Assembly: GCA_902786815.1 (NCBI GenBank)
Contig: CADADV010000002.1
Location: 100,252-164,251 of the forward strand
Reading direction: 5' to 3'
DNA length: 64,000 nt
Source: an uncultured Eubacteriales bacterium
GTDB lineage: Bacteria > Bacillota > Clostridia > Peptostreptococcales > Anaerovoracaceae
Part shown: one piece after another, positions 50,549 to 58,216 of the stretch
Numbering within the stretch: the stretch's first letter is position 1
Layout of the letters: every line of letters begins with the position of its first letter
Made by a program: the position numbers and the translations under genes
The notes under the pieces: generated by a model
Database searches by the model: none
Seen by the model: only the letters and a program-made list of their open reading frames with translations
Told to the model about the DNA's origin: nothing

Positions 50549-50926
50549 CTATTTGACCGTAAACACTGCGGTCTCACTTGAGATTTCTTCTACTGTTACA
50601 CCCCTCGCTTTATCGGGGATCTTGATGTATATTTCCGTTTCGTTCTTCCCGTATTCACAGGTCGATACGTCGATATATGCTTTGATGCCTTTGTCCTTTG
50701 CTTTCTTGACCTGAGACCGCTTGCCCTCGATGGTCACGGATACGATCTTCGGTTTGTTCAGCGTGGCCGTCAGTCCCTGGTCATCCAGCGAATCCGTTCC
50801 CTGCATCTCGACCTCGATCCCGTTCACCCGATCGCTCACCTCGGGGTCCACATTCCCCATGACGAACATCCAAAGTCCGATCGCAATCAGAAGGGATACG
50901 AGCATGAGCATTTTTTTATTTGTCAT
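50549..50926 (-). CDS. cdaR: CdaR-like protein with a single YbbR domain
   Basis: A regulator of the diadenylate cyclase, encoded between cdaA and glmM as in other Bacillota. It has an N-terminal membrane helix (residues 4-22, KMLMLVSLLIAIGLWMFVMG) followed by one YbbR-like beta module (about 35-125): NGIEVEMQGTDSLDDQGL, KIVSVTIEGKRSQV and the C-terminal AVFTVK strand. Typical CdaR proteins have three or four such modules and 300-480 residues. This one has 125, with an intact reading frame and a normal end. It overlaps cdaA by 11 bp. Confidence 0.82.
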   Translation of the reverse strand: MTNKKMLMLVSLLIAIGLWMFVMGNVDPEVSDRVNGIEVEMQGTDSLDDQGLTATLNKPKIVSVTIEGKRSQVKKAKDKGIKAYIDVSTCEYGKNETEIYIKIPDKARGVTVEEISSETAVFTVK

Positions 50927-51848
50927 CGTCGCGATCCTCCCTTCTGTGTCTGGACGGGCCTGACTTGCCGTAAATCATCTCACTCTTTTTGGCGGATTCA
51001 TCCGCCGCTTTATCGAATGCGCTGCGGGCACTTGAGAACCTGGTGATTCCCTTTCTGATCTTGCTGCCGCCGAGATAGATATCGAGCAGTCTCTTCTCGA
51101 CTGTTCTCGTATCAAGGAACCGCTCCAGCTTGCCGTCTTCTGCCATGCTGATGATGCCGGTCTCTTCAGAGACGATGAGAACGACGGCGTCCGAATTCTC
51201 TGTGATGCCGATTCCTGCTCTGTGGCGGGTTCCGAGGTCTTTGCTGATGGTCTGGTTCTTCGAGAGCGGGAGCATGCATCCGGCAGCGTATATTTCCATG
51301 CCGCTGATGATGATGGCTCCGTCATGGAGCGGCGCCCCCTCATAAAAGAGATTGCCCAGAAGCTGTTCTGTGATCGCTGCGTCCAGGATCGTGCCTGTCT
51401 CTGCGTAGTCTTCGAGGATCGTCTGCCGCTCGAAGACGATCAGTGCGCCGGTCTTCTCATTGCTGAATTTTTCTACGGCGTTTGTGATCGCATTGACAAC
51501 ACGCTTGCTGTTCTCCTTGTCGCCGGCTCCGATGCCTCGCACGATTCGGCCTCTGCCCATGAATTCAAGGGCACGGCGCAGTTCTGGCTGCAGCACGATG
51601 AGCACAGCGACAGCACCCAAAGTCAGGGCCCCCTTGCACATCCAGTTCAGAGTGTGCAGGTCCATCACGTCCGATATAAACGTGGCTGCGACGAGCACCA
51701 GAATGCCCTTGATGATCTGCTGCGCACGCGTTTCGAGAATGAGTTTGAGCAGATAATACACAACAAAAGTGACGATAATAATATCGATCGCATCTGTTAA
51801 TCCAAAGTCTGAAAATGTATTCGCGAAGAACTGAATGATATCGTTCAT
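50916..51848 (-). CDS. cdaA: diadenylate cyclase, membrane type
   Basis: Synthesises c-di-AMP from two ATP. The 310-residue protein has three N-terminal membrane segments (about 19-38, 46-63, 73-88), then the DisA_N catalytic domain. The DGA motif is at 176-178 (APLHDGAIIISG) and RHR at 208-210 (LGTRHRAGIG), both needed for catalysis. The C-terminal tail (about 270-310) is basic and charged. First gene of cdaA-cdaR-glmM-glmS, linking c-di-AMP, osmolyte/potassium control and wall precursor supply. Confidence 0.95.
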   Translation of the reverse strand: MNDIIQFFANTFSDFGLTDAIDIIIVTFVVYYLLKLILETRAQQIIKGILVLVAATFISDVMDLHTLNWMCKGALTLGAVAVLIVLQPELRRALEFMGRGRIVRGIGAGDKENSKRVVNAITNAVEKFSNEKTGALIVFERQTILEDYAETGTILDAAITEQLLGNLFYEGAPLHDGAIIISGMEIYAAGCMLPLSKNQTISKDLGTRHRAGIGITENSDAVVLIVSEETGIISMAEDGKLERFLDTRTVEKRLLDIYLGGSKIRKGITRFSSARSAFDKAADESAKKSEMIYGKSGPSRHRREDRDDDK

Positions 51849-51979
51849 TTCTCTTTCTGCTCCCTCGTTACGCCAGCTGTTTTTTCCGCAGAATTTATCA
51901 CTTTATTTTACTATATTTAGTGGTATGTTTTCAACGGCTGCCTACAAATTGTTAATGTTTTTTAAGACGTTTTTAAGAT

Positions 51980-52006
51980 AAAAAAAGGAGACCCGAATGG
52001 GTCTCC
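51980..52006 (-). terminator. rho-independent terminator of hpf
   Basis: The stem GGAGACCC/GGGTCTCC with an ATTC loop is followed by seven T residues on the minus strand. Confidence 0.9.
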
Positions 52007-52022
52007 AGGATGCTTATAATCT

Positions 52023-52556
52023 TTAATATGTTGTCTCCAGTACGCCGTAGTTTCCGTCCTTTCTCTTATATACGACGTTGACGGAGTCTGTCTCCATGTT
52101 CAGATATACGAAGAAGTCGTGGTTGAGCATTTCCATCTGCATGATCGCTTCCTCTTCGCCCATCGGCTCGAGCTGGAACCTCTTGGCTCTGACGACCTTG
52201 AGTTCTTCCTGTTCTTCCTCTAATTCATCCGCCGGAAGATCTTCGAATCCAACGTCCTTCTGGCCTTTGTACTTCTTCTGGAGCTTGGTCTTGAATCTGC
52301 TCATCTGGTTCGACAGCTTCTCAATGCATCTGTCCACGCAGTCGTACGGATCCCCTGATCTTGTTTCAGCTCTGAAGATCGTTCCGTTCGCCTTGATCGT
52401 TGCCTCTACCTTATACGTACCCTTTTCTTTGATTGTCAGTACGTTTGCTGTGATATCATCCGAGAAGTACTTGTCCAGCTTCGCGAACTTCTTTTCGATG
52501 ATGTCTTTGAGCTTTTCGCTAGGAGCGTAATTCTTGCCGGTAATAACAGTCTTCAT
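52023..52556 (-). CDS. hpf: ribosome hibernation promoting factor, long form (raiA/HPF)
   Basis: Binds the 30S decoding centre and dimerises ribosomes into 100S particles in stationary phase. The 177-residue protein has the N-terminal S30AE/RaiA domain (1-98; VITGKNYAPSEKLKDIIEKKFAKLDKYF, ADVTIKANGT-like core) and the long-form C-terminal dimerisation domain (about 118-177) with VRAKRFQLEPMGEEEAIMQMEMLNHDFFVYLN. The ATG at 52556 follows AGGAGGTT; an earlier in-frame ATG is rejected. Gene order hpf, RNA locus, comFC on one strand is the known context of the raiA-motif RNA. Confidence 0.94.
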   Translation of the reverse strand: MKTVITGKNYAPSEKLKDIIEKKFAKLDKYFSDDITANVLTIKEKGTYKVEATIKANGTIFRAETRSGDPYDCVDRCIEKLSNQMSRFKTKLQKKYKGQKDVGFEDLPADELEEEQEELKVVRAKRFQLEPMGEEEAIMQMEMLNHDFFVYLNMETDSVNVVYKRKDGNYGVLETTY

Positions 52557-52643
52557 AATAACAACCTCCTTCGGGCACAATATCTTGTGCCACTTTTTCT
52601 TTATTTTAACACAGTTAGGGAGTGCTTACAATGCAAAAGCACG

Positions 52644-52669
52644 AAAAACGGCCCGCCGCGCAGCGGGCC
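52644..52669 (-). terminator. rho-independent terminator
   Basis: GGCCCGC/GCGGGCC with loop TGCGCG, then GTTTTTCG on the minus strand, after the secreted Ig-like protein gene. Confidence 0.8.
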
Positions 52670-52688
52670 ACCGGGGTTATAATATGCA

Positions 52689-54266
52689 CTATTTGACTTT
52701 CACTTTGAACGTTACTGTCTTCGTGATCTTCTTGTACTTGGCGTTTCCGGCTGCGGTGACTTTGACCTTGACTTTATAGGTGCCTTTTTTGAGTCCCTTT
52801 TTCACCGTGACCTTGCCGGTCGATTTGGCGATCGTGATCTTCTTGCTGCCGCCGGACTTCACATAAGTCTTCGTGCCCTGACCCTTGTTCTTGAAGTTGA
52901 TCACCTTAGAGACGCTCAGCGTCTGCTTCTTTTTCTTGACTGCGGAGCGCTTGACAGTGGCTGTTTTGCCGGCGATGTTGAGCGGATTTGTCAGTTTATT
53001 GACTGTTACCGTACACTTGGCAGTGTACTTGCCCTGGATGGTACGGACTGTGATCGTCGTCTTGCCGGCGGCCTTGCCGGTCACTTTACCGGATGCGGAG
53101 ACAGTCGCGATCTTCGTATTCGCGCTTGTGAAGACAAGGTCCTTGTTCGTCGCATTTGACGGCGTGATCTTCGCGCTCAATGCGGCACTCTTTCCAACGC
53201 CAATGGATTTGCTGCCCGGAAGGCTTACTCCTGAAACAGGGACAATGGACATGTCGACCCTGTATATGCCGTTCTTGTCCTGATTGGTATTGTTCAATCC
53301 ATTGAAGTACACATTGCCTGCGGCGTCTGTCCCTACGCCTTCAACATTCGTCGGGGTATCGATGATCGCATCTGCCGTGTTGCTTCCGTGCTTGAATATC
53401 GCCACCTGATTACTGTTCCTTCCGGCAACCGCGACAGTTCCGTAATCGTCTGCGCATATATCATAGATCCAGGTAAACAGGATATTCACACTGCCGGATG
53501 AAAAATACATCGGTGTGACTTCGTCGGTCGAAGGATCGTATTTGTACACCCCATTAAGCGATGCAGGCGTTCCGCTTGAATAGCCTTTGTCTGCAATATA
53601 GATGTTGCCTGCTCCGTCAACCGCAATGCTCTGCGGGTAGCAGTTTTTATCGCTTGCGGGCGCTGTATAACCGGGCTCATATGTATTTGTCCAGTTGATC
53701 ACTCCCCCGTCCGGAAGTGCCAGCACATCCGACAGCTTCGCGCGGGAGATCTTTGTCGCTTTCTTTCCCGCTCTTTCAGCGGCGCTGTTCACACTGTACA
53801 GATATCCGTCGCTGCTTACTGCGACTGCCGCGCTTCTTTCTCCGGCGCTCAGTGTCTTGTATGGCAGTTCATCCGGCGACGACAGTACCTTCTTCGGTTC
53901 CACAACGAATATTTTCTTGTTATTGTCGGGATCGTAAGAGAGCGTATATCCCGAGGTGAAGAGATCGTCCTTATATGCGCACAGATTCGTGCATTGTGCC
54001 GGCATGTCTATATCAAACTTTTCGGCCCCGTCCGCATCAAATCCGACGATGGATCTTCCCGTCATTCCGACTATTGTCCCGTCATCCATGACCTCGACAC
54101 TGTGCGTCAGGTTCTGCGCATTCACGACCCGCGTGACATTGTAGTCTTCCGCTGTATCAGTTCCGTCCGCAAAGGACATCTGCGGCACGAATACGATGAC
54201 CATCATCAGCGCCAGGAGCATTGCCAGCGCCATTCTTGCCTTTGCTTGTTTCAACGAGTTACTCAT
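52689..54266 (-). CDS. secreted beta-propeller plus Big2-type protein
   Basis: An exported 525-residue protein. The signal peptide (1-33) has a KQAKARMALAMLLALMMVIVF core and ends near SFA-DG. Residues about 45-335 look like a six- or seven-bladed propeller (NHL-like: YPQSIAVDGAGNIYIADKGY, WIYDICADDYGTVAVAGRNSNQ, VGTDAAGNVYFNG). A Big2-type Ig module follows (about 340-425: SIGVGKSAALSAKITPSNATNKDLVFTS, GKVTGKAAGKTTITV), then a basic C-terminal Ig-like domain ending TFKVKVK. No covalent anchor motif. It resembles the other lysine-rich secreted proteins of the window. Its promoter lies in or downstream of the RNA locus. GGAG is before the ATG. Confidence 0.65.
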   Translation of the reverse strand: MSNSLKQAKARMALAMLLALMMVIVFVPQMSFADGTDTAEDYNVTRVVNAQNLTHSVEVMDDGTIVGMTGRSIVGFDADGAEKFDIDMPAQCTNLCAYKDDLFTSGYTLSYDPDNNKKIFVVEPKKVLSSPDELPYKTLSAGERSAAVAVSSDGYLYSVNSAAERAGKKATKISRAKLSDVLALPDGGVINWTNTYEPGYTAPASDKNCYPQSIAVDGAGNIYIADKGYSSGTPASLNGVYKYDPSTDEVTPMYFSSGSVNILFTWIYDICADDYGTVAVAGRNSNQVAIFKHGSNTADAIIDTPTNVEGVGTDAAGNVYFNGLNNTNQDKNGIYRVDMSIVPVSGVSLPGSKSIGVGKSAALSAKITPSNATNKDLVFTSANTKIATVSASGKVTGKAAGKTTITVRTIQGKYTAKCTVTVNKLTNPLNIAGKTATVKRSAVKKKKQTLSVSKVINFKNKGQGTKTYVKSGGSKKITIAKSTGKVTVKKGLKKGTYKVKVKVTAAGNAKYKKITKTVTFKVKVK

Positions 54267-54375
54267 CGTTCCAATCTCCTCACTTACATTAATGATTCCC
54301 AGTAAGAATATTTTACCACGATAGAGCGCCAGACAGAAACAAATGCGCGGTTTTTTGTTCGAAAAAGTAAAGGTT

Positions 54376-54564
54376 CTAAAAAAATGTTGGGGTTGCTCAC
54401 GAAATATGAGTTGTCTTTCGCCTGAAGTCGATGATCATCGGACACCCGCTTCTATTCGCAGGCTTGCCTGTCTGAGAGAAATGCCGCGGTAATCGGAATC
54501 TCTCGAACCAAGAGTCAAATGAAAGAGGTTCTGAAATCCTTGGAGTATCCGTCACCCCAACATT
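54376..54564 (-). ncRNA. second structured RNA domain with intrinsic terminator
   Basis: Read on the minus strand, AATGTTGGGGT (54564-54554) pairs perfectly with ACCCCAACATT (54393-54383), which is followed by seven T residues. This encloses a 182-nt domain. Inside, CGGATAC/GTGTCCG (with a G-U pair), CCAAG/CTTGG, GAGAGA/TCTCTC with inner CCG/CGG, CAGGC/GCCTG and CTCA/TGAG helices can form. It begins 23 nt after the raiA-like domain, so both may belong to one transcript of about 440 nt. No protein family matches the ORF here. Class unknown to me. Confidence 0.55.
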
Positions 54565-54587
54565 CTTTACAGAGCCAAAGTAAACAA

Positions 54588-54781
54588 AGAGCGCTCTGCA
54601 TATGACTCGGCTGACCTGATCTTTGCCCCCACACTTGCCTTGACCGGAGTTTCTCCGAGGACTTACTTCTAAACTACGCCATGATCGCCGCCTACTCTCC
54701 TTCAACGGTTTACGTGGAGCCCTTCGCCCGTAGCTGGCATGGCCTTTCAATCACAGACCCGAATCATATGCAGAGCGCTCT
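54588..54781 (-). ncRNA. candidate raiA-motif noncoding RNA
   Basis: A 194-nt region closed by a 23-bp terminal helix: the arms 54759-54781 and 54588-54610 are inverted copies starting AGAGCGCTCTGCATATGA. The only variant position is U-G paired if the minus strand is the RNA, but would be an A-C mismatch for the plus strand. Internal pairings include GCCATG/CATGGC, CTAC/GTAG, CTCC/GGAG over an ACG/CGT hairpin with a TAAAC loop, and CGGAG-AAA-CTCCG. Size and location between comFC and hpf on the same strand match the raiA motif of Bacillota and Actinomycetota, an abundant RNA linked to sporulation and aggregation in Clostridium. Assignment rests on synteny and structure, not on a recalled consensus. 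Confidence 0.65.
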
Positions 54782-54823
54782 CGCTTGTAGCTCTCGCTTG
54801 TTGTTTTTGTTCGTCGTGCCCGC

Positions 54824-54832
54824 ATTGTAACA
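54824..54832 (-). promoter_or_regulatory. extended -10 promoter for the structured RNA
   Basis: The minus strand reads TGTTACAAT: TGn plus TACAAT (54824-54829). The expected transcript start is near 54817, about 36 nt before the closing helix of the RNA. The -35 region is poor. Confidence 0.5.
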
Positions 54833-54849
54833 TACTCGGGCGCGGAATG

Positions 54850-55203
54850 CTACAGGAGTTTTTCCTCCCAGTCTTTCTGCTTGAATCCGGGCAGGACGTA
54901 ATCCTTCCCGATCAGCAAAGGCCGCTTCACCAGCATGCCGTCGCTTGCCAGCAGTTTGAACTGTTCATCCTCCGGCATATCCGGCAGTTTCTTCGCCAGT
55001 TCCAGCTCCCGGTACAGCATGCCGCTCGTATTGAAGAACCGCTTCAGCGGCAGCCCGCTCATCTTATGATATTTACGCAAAAGCTTTTCATCCGGGTGAT
55101 CCGCCTTGATGTCGATCACTTCATGCTCGACGCCCTGCTCCTGCAGCCACTTCAGTGCCTTCTTGCAGGTGGAGCATCTCTCGTAACAATATACCTCGAT
55201 CAT
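54850..55203 (-). CDS. ArsC/Spx-family protein (arsenate reductase-like)
   Basis: A 117-residue thioredoxin-fold protein of the ArsC/Spx/YusI group. It starts MIEVYCYERCSTCKKALKWLQEQG, with a CxxC pair (CSTC), followed by EVIDIKADHPDEKLLRKYHKMSGLPLKRFFNTSG and MLVKRPLLIGKDYVLPGF. The RPLLI segment and length fit YusI-like members rather than the RNA-polymerase-binding Spx proper. Redox role likely, substrate unknown; arsenate reduction is not implied because no ars genes are near. The start at 55203 follows GAAAGGAAG, and an earlier in-frame ATG is rejected. Located just upstream of the structured RNA. Confidence 0.8.
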   Translation of the reverse strand: MIEVYCYERCSTCKKALKWLQEQGVEHEVIDIKADHPDEKLLRKYHKMSGLPLKRFFNTSGMLYRELELAKKLPDMPEDEQFKLLASDGMLVKRPLLIGKDYVLPGFKQKDWEEKLL

Positions 55204-55355
55204 ATGTGCACTTCCTTTCTCTTCTGTGTTTGCGCTTCTATTATAGCACGATATATCACGCTGCATCACAATATCACGCCCAGGTTGCATTCTGCTTGTC
55301 CTGAGAATATACTATTTCCTATCCAAGGCTGTATCCAAGAGTATCGGAGGGAAGT

Positions 55356-55805
55356 ATGAACAAAGGGAAATCATTTCTGTTCAGCGAATGGAATCTGAGC
55401 AAAAGAAACTCTTATCTTGTTCTGGCCTTATCGATCCTGGCGGAACAGATCGGAACAGCCTGCCTGGAAGCATCCGAGGGATATACGATCCTGAAGTTCT
55501 CTGTCCTGACGGTATTGCTGTATACTTTCACTTACTATACTTTCTGCAAGATCCTCAACCAGATCGATCTCGCTGTGGCCTATGCGACCTGGAGCGCCGT
55601 CGGTTCTGTCGGCGCGACGCTGATCGGCATCTGGCTGTTCGGCCAGCCGATGTCTCTCATCGGATGGCTCTCCATTGCGGGGATGATCCTCGGTGTATTT
55701 CTGCTCAATTGCTTCGGCACCCCGAAGGAAGATCCCGACCCTGCAGAAGATTTCAAGCAAGATCTCAAACACGATCTCACAGAAGAAAGCGAGGTGGCGG
55801 AATGA
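55356..55805 (+). CDS. SMR-family transporter subunit A (larger, with acidic tail)
   Basis: A small multidrug resistance-type protein, 149 residues with four membrane spans. The key glutamate of TM1 is present in LALSILAEQIGTACLEASEG. IDLAVAYATWSAVGSVGATLIGIWLFGQ is the TM3 signature. Residues 1-17 and a C-terminal acidic extension (about 125-149) are additions to the roughly 105-residue norm. Its stop codon overlaps the start of a second SMR gene (ATGA), the arrangement of heterodimeric pumps such as EbrAB or YkkCD. Cargo unknown; guanidinium or cationic drugs are possible. GGAGGG precedes the ATG. Confidence 0.85.
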   Translation: MNKGKSFLFSEWNLSKRNSYLVLALSILAEQIGTACLEASEGYTILKFSVLTVLLYTFTYYTFCKILNQIDLAVAYATWSAVGSVGATLIGIWLFGQPMSLIGWLSIAGMILGVFLLNCFGTPKEDPDPAEDFKQDLKHDLTEESEVAE

Positions 55806-56122
55806 TCCAGGCTTATATTCTTCTCGCCATTTCGATTGCATTCGAGGTCTTTGCGACCTCCCTGCTTCCGGCAACAAAAGGCTTCACAGTCCGGAAACCG
55901 ACTGTCTTGGCCATCATATGTTACATCATCTGTTTTGCCGCATTCGGCAAAAGCCTCCTGCTGCTGAACCTCGGCATCGCCTGGGCGACCTGGGGTGCGA
56001 TCGGCACTGCCGTGACGCCCATCGTCGGCTATCTCTTCTATAAGCAAAAGCTCACCAAAACCGGCGTGATTGGGCTGGTTCTGATCATCGTCAGCACGAT
56101 CACACTGAACCTGTACGGCTAG
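55802..56122 (+). CDS. SMR-family transporter subunit B
   Basis: A 106-residue, four-span SMR protein of standard size. The TM1 glutamate is in LLAISIAFEVFATSLLPATKG, and LGIAWATWGAIGTAVTPIVGYLFYKQ is the TM3 region. Translation is coupled to the first SMR gene by a 4-bp overlap, so the two probably form an antiparallel heterodimer. It converges on comFC 22 bp away. Three GCAAAAGC octamers lie near this gene (55947 and 56044 within it, 55077 nearby). Confidence 0.88.
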   Translation: MIQAYILLAISIAFEVFATSLLPATKGFTVRKPTVLAIICYIICFAAFGKSLLLLNLGIAWATWGAIGTAVTPIVGYLFYKQKLTKTGVIGLVLIIVSTITLNLYG

Positions 56123-56143
56123 AATCCCTGCGGCTGAGCGCGT

Positions 56144-57001
56144 CTAGTCCTCCTTCGGCCTGCGGTTTCCGCCGGAGCAGAGGGTCAGGAGATAAACTGC
56201 GGAGGCACCTGCGTCGAGCAAGACCTTGCTGCAGGCGTCCGCGGTGGCGCCTGTGGTGTAGATATCATCTACCAGCAATACGTTTTGGCCTATGATGCGG
56301 TGCTGCAGTGCGGGCGCTACGGCGAAGGCGCCGTGCAGGGCGAGACGGCGCTCTTCCGGGTTCAGGCTGCGCAGCATGGTGGTCTCTTTCTGCCGGACCA
56401 GCACGTGGGTCTCGAGTACCGGACAGAGGCAACGCGCGACGTCACACCCGGTCGCTGTCACTGTTTCCGCTTCCCGCGCAAAATCCTTCCACCGCTTGAC
56501 GAACTGGCGGGCCATGAGTTCCGACTGGTTGTAGCCGCGCTTGGCCAAGCGCTTCTGGCTCACCGGAACCGGGATCACCATATCGAACGGGAGCATGCTT
56601 TCCGACAGGGCTGTTTCGATCAGATGCTCCATGCGGTCGAACATCACATCGCCCATCTTGCGGGCAATGTAGCCTTTGCCATTGTATTTGATATCCATCA
56701 TGACCTCGCGCTCGTGGAGGCCGTAGGTCAGACAGCTCCAGCCGCGGGTGAAATCATGGGAACGCATCTGGCAGTCGTAGCAGACGGGACGGCCGTCAGA
56801 GTCGCGGCCAAGATAGGTGTCAGGAAGCGCTTTGCCGCAGATGCTGCAGGTCCGGCCTGTGATCCAGTGCATCTGCGTAACGCATTCATCACAAAGTGAA
56901 TATGTGCGGCTCCTATCGATCAGGCTGCCGCACACGATACAGTAAATATTAGACGGAAAAATCGCCTCCGTCACTTCTTCTAACAGATCCCTGATTCTCA
57001 T
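56144..57001 (-). CDS. comFC: ComFC-like phosphoribosyltransferase
   Basis: Competence-associated protein (ComF/GntX family) needed for processing incoming single-stranded DNA in transformable species. The 285-residue protein has an N-terminal zinc ribbon (CIVCGSLI, CDEC, CSICGKALP, CYDCQ, residues about 22-80) and a C-terminal phosphoribosyltransferase domain with the PRPP motif LLVDDIYTTGATADACSKVLL and VIPVPVSQKRLAKRGYNQSELMA. At about 285 it is slightly longer than B. subtilis ComFC. Last gene of the YhaM-like/CCA-like/recD2/amidase/comFC run. The hpf gene lies beyond it on the same strand, with the structured RNA between. Confidence 0.88.
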   Translation of the reverse strand: MRIRDLLEEVTEAIFPSNIYCIVCGSLIDRSRTYSLCDECVTQMHWITGRTCSICGKALPDTYLGRDSDGRPVCYDCQMRSHDFTRGWSCLTYGLHEREVMMDIKYNGKGYIARKMGDVMFDRMEHLIETALSESMLPFDMVIPVPVSQKRLAKRGYNQSELMARQFVKRWKDFAREAETVTATGCDVARCLCPVLETHVLVRQKETTMLRSLNPEERRLALHGAFAVAPALQHRIIGQNVLLVDDIYTTGATADACSKVLLDAGASAVYLLTLCSGGNRRPKED

Positions 57002-57022
57002 TCTCTCTTCCCCATTCGCAAG

Positions 57023-58213
57023 CTACCACTTTACCCCCAGGTAGCTGCACACGCCCATTGCCAGGCCTTTGCCGTAGGCGTCGGACTTTTTGCGCAGGAT
57101 CTTGTTGTCCTTCTTGATGTTTCCTGTCTCGAACAGGCATGTCGTGCAGTACTTCTTCGTCCTGTTCAGCGTCATGAGATCCTTTCGTTTTTTGAGGCCG
57201 CGGTCTTTGATCTTCACGGTCTTGTGGACGCCTGCGTTAAGACATTTGGCGAGCTTTTTCTGTTCCTTGTACCGGTACAAAGGCAGCGTCCCCCGCGGCG
57301 CTTTTTTGTAGTCGCAGTGAACGTTGACGAGGACGCTCACATCGTAGTTCTTGATATGCTTCACAAGCCAGAACAGATTCCGGTTGTTGCCTTTGAAGGC
57401 GTCGGTGTAGACGTACACGCCTTTGGACCGCAGATACTTGGTCATGGATTGGCAGATCGGAATCATCAGCTTCGCTTCCTGGTACTTTTTCCAGACGCAG
57501 CCGGGATCCCATCTTCCCCGGCTGTCGATCCCGTGACCGGCCTCGATGTACACGCGGTAGATGACATTCGATGCAGGTTTGGAGTAACCGTAGAAACCGC
57601 CCGTCTTCTTGTGGGCGCGCACTCTGTAATACGCCCGCTTGCCGGATTTCACCTTCACATCACGGAAGGCAGTTTTGCCCCGAACACGCTTCAGCAGTTT
57701 TCCTTTTTTGCCGCGCTCGTAGCTTCTGTAGACCTCGTAATAGTTGACGCCCTGGATCTTCGTCCAGCCAACGCGAAGTCCTGAACCCTTGGGGGTCACC
57801 TTGACTTTCGGAACCGTCGGCTTTGCTTTTGTCGTAGTCGTTGAAGGCTTCGTTGCTTTCGTTGTTGTTTTCGTTGTAGTCTTCGTCGTTGATTCCGTGG
57901 TCGTTTCACTTGTGTCTGACGGCGTCTCCGTCTCATCGCCCGAGGCGGTCGTTGAGTCGTCAGAAGAACCTGTGCTGCCGGGATCCAGATTGCCGGGATC
58001 TGTACCTCCCGGACCCGATGGATCCGATCCATCGCCTGTACCCGTACCGCTGTCCCGCACCATCTCAGCCGCCGTCTTCGTTGGCTCAGTCGGATCAGGC
58101 TGCCCCGCTGCTCCGGGATCCTGCGCGTACGCAAAAGCCCCGGCCTGCCCCATGGTCAGTGCCAGGATCACCGCAAGGATCGCTGTCACCAGTTGTCTTG
58201 CTTTTGCATTCAT
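57023..58213 (-). CDS. secreted N-acetylmuramoyl-L-alanine amidase with FnIII-like domain
   Basis: A peptidoglycan amidase (Amidase_3). A signal peptide (1-29) is followed by a Thr/Ser/Pro/Gly linker (30-130), an FnIII-like module (about 133-213: GLRVGWTKIQGVNYYEVYRSYERG) and the zinc amidase domain (215-396). The ligands are seen: VYIEAGHG (His), the Glu in WKKYQEAKL, NVHCD (His), and the catalytic Glu in LFETGNI. The linker contains Thr-Lys-Thr repeats. No anchor. The gene is 3 bp after recD2 and shares the transcript ending in comFC. Probably acts in cell separation or wall turnover. Confidence 0.88.
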   Translation of the reverse strand: MNAKARQLVTAILAVILALTMGQAGAFAYAQDPGAAGQPDPTEPTKTAAEMVRDSGTGTGDGSDPSGPGGTDPGNLDPGSTGSSDDSTTASGDETETPSDTSETTTESTTKTTTKTTTKATKPSTTTTKAKPTVPKVKVTPKGSGLRVGWTKIQGVNYYEVYRSYERGKKGKLLKRVRGKTAFRDVKVKSGKRAYYRVRAHKKTGGFYGYSKPASNVIYRVYIEAGHGIDSRGRWDPGCVWKKYQEAKLMIPICQSMTKYLRSKGVYVYTDAFKGNNRNLFWLVKHIKNYDVSVLVNVHCDYKKAPRGTLPLYRYKEQKKLAKCLNAGVHKTVKIKDRGLKKRKDLMTLNRTKKYCTTCLFETGNIKKDNKILRKKSDAYGKGLAMGVCSYLGVKW

Positions 58214-58216
58214 ATC

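Noticed and set aside
54397-54750. 117-codon minus-strand ORF after the ArsC-like gene
   Set aside because: It lies across both RNA domains, has no signal of a protein family or ribosome binding site, and its bases are explained by long complementary helices.
54376-54832. RNase P RNA, tmRNA or SRP RNA at the structured locus
   Set aside because: No GAGGAAAGUCC (RNase P CR-I), no tmRNA tRNA-like end with tag ORF, and no GGAAG-containing SRP helix 8 were found.
55204-55355. Guanidine riboswitch before the SMR pair
   Set aside because: No ykkC-type conserved ACGR/GGGA segments or stem array are visible in the 150 nt.
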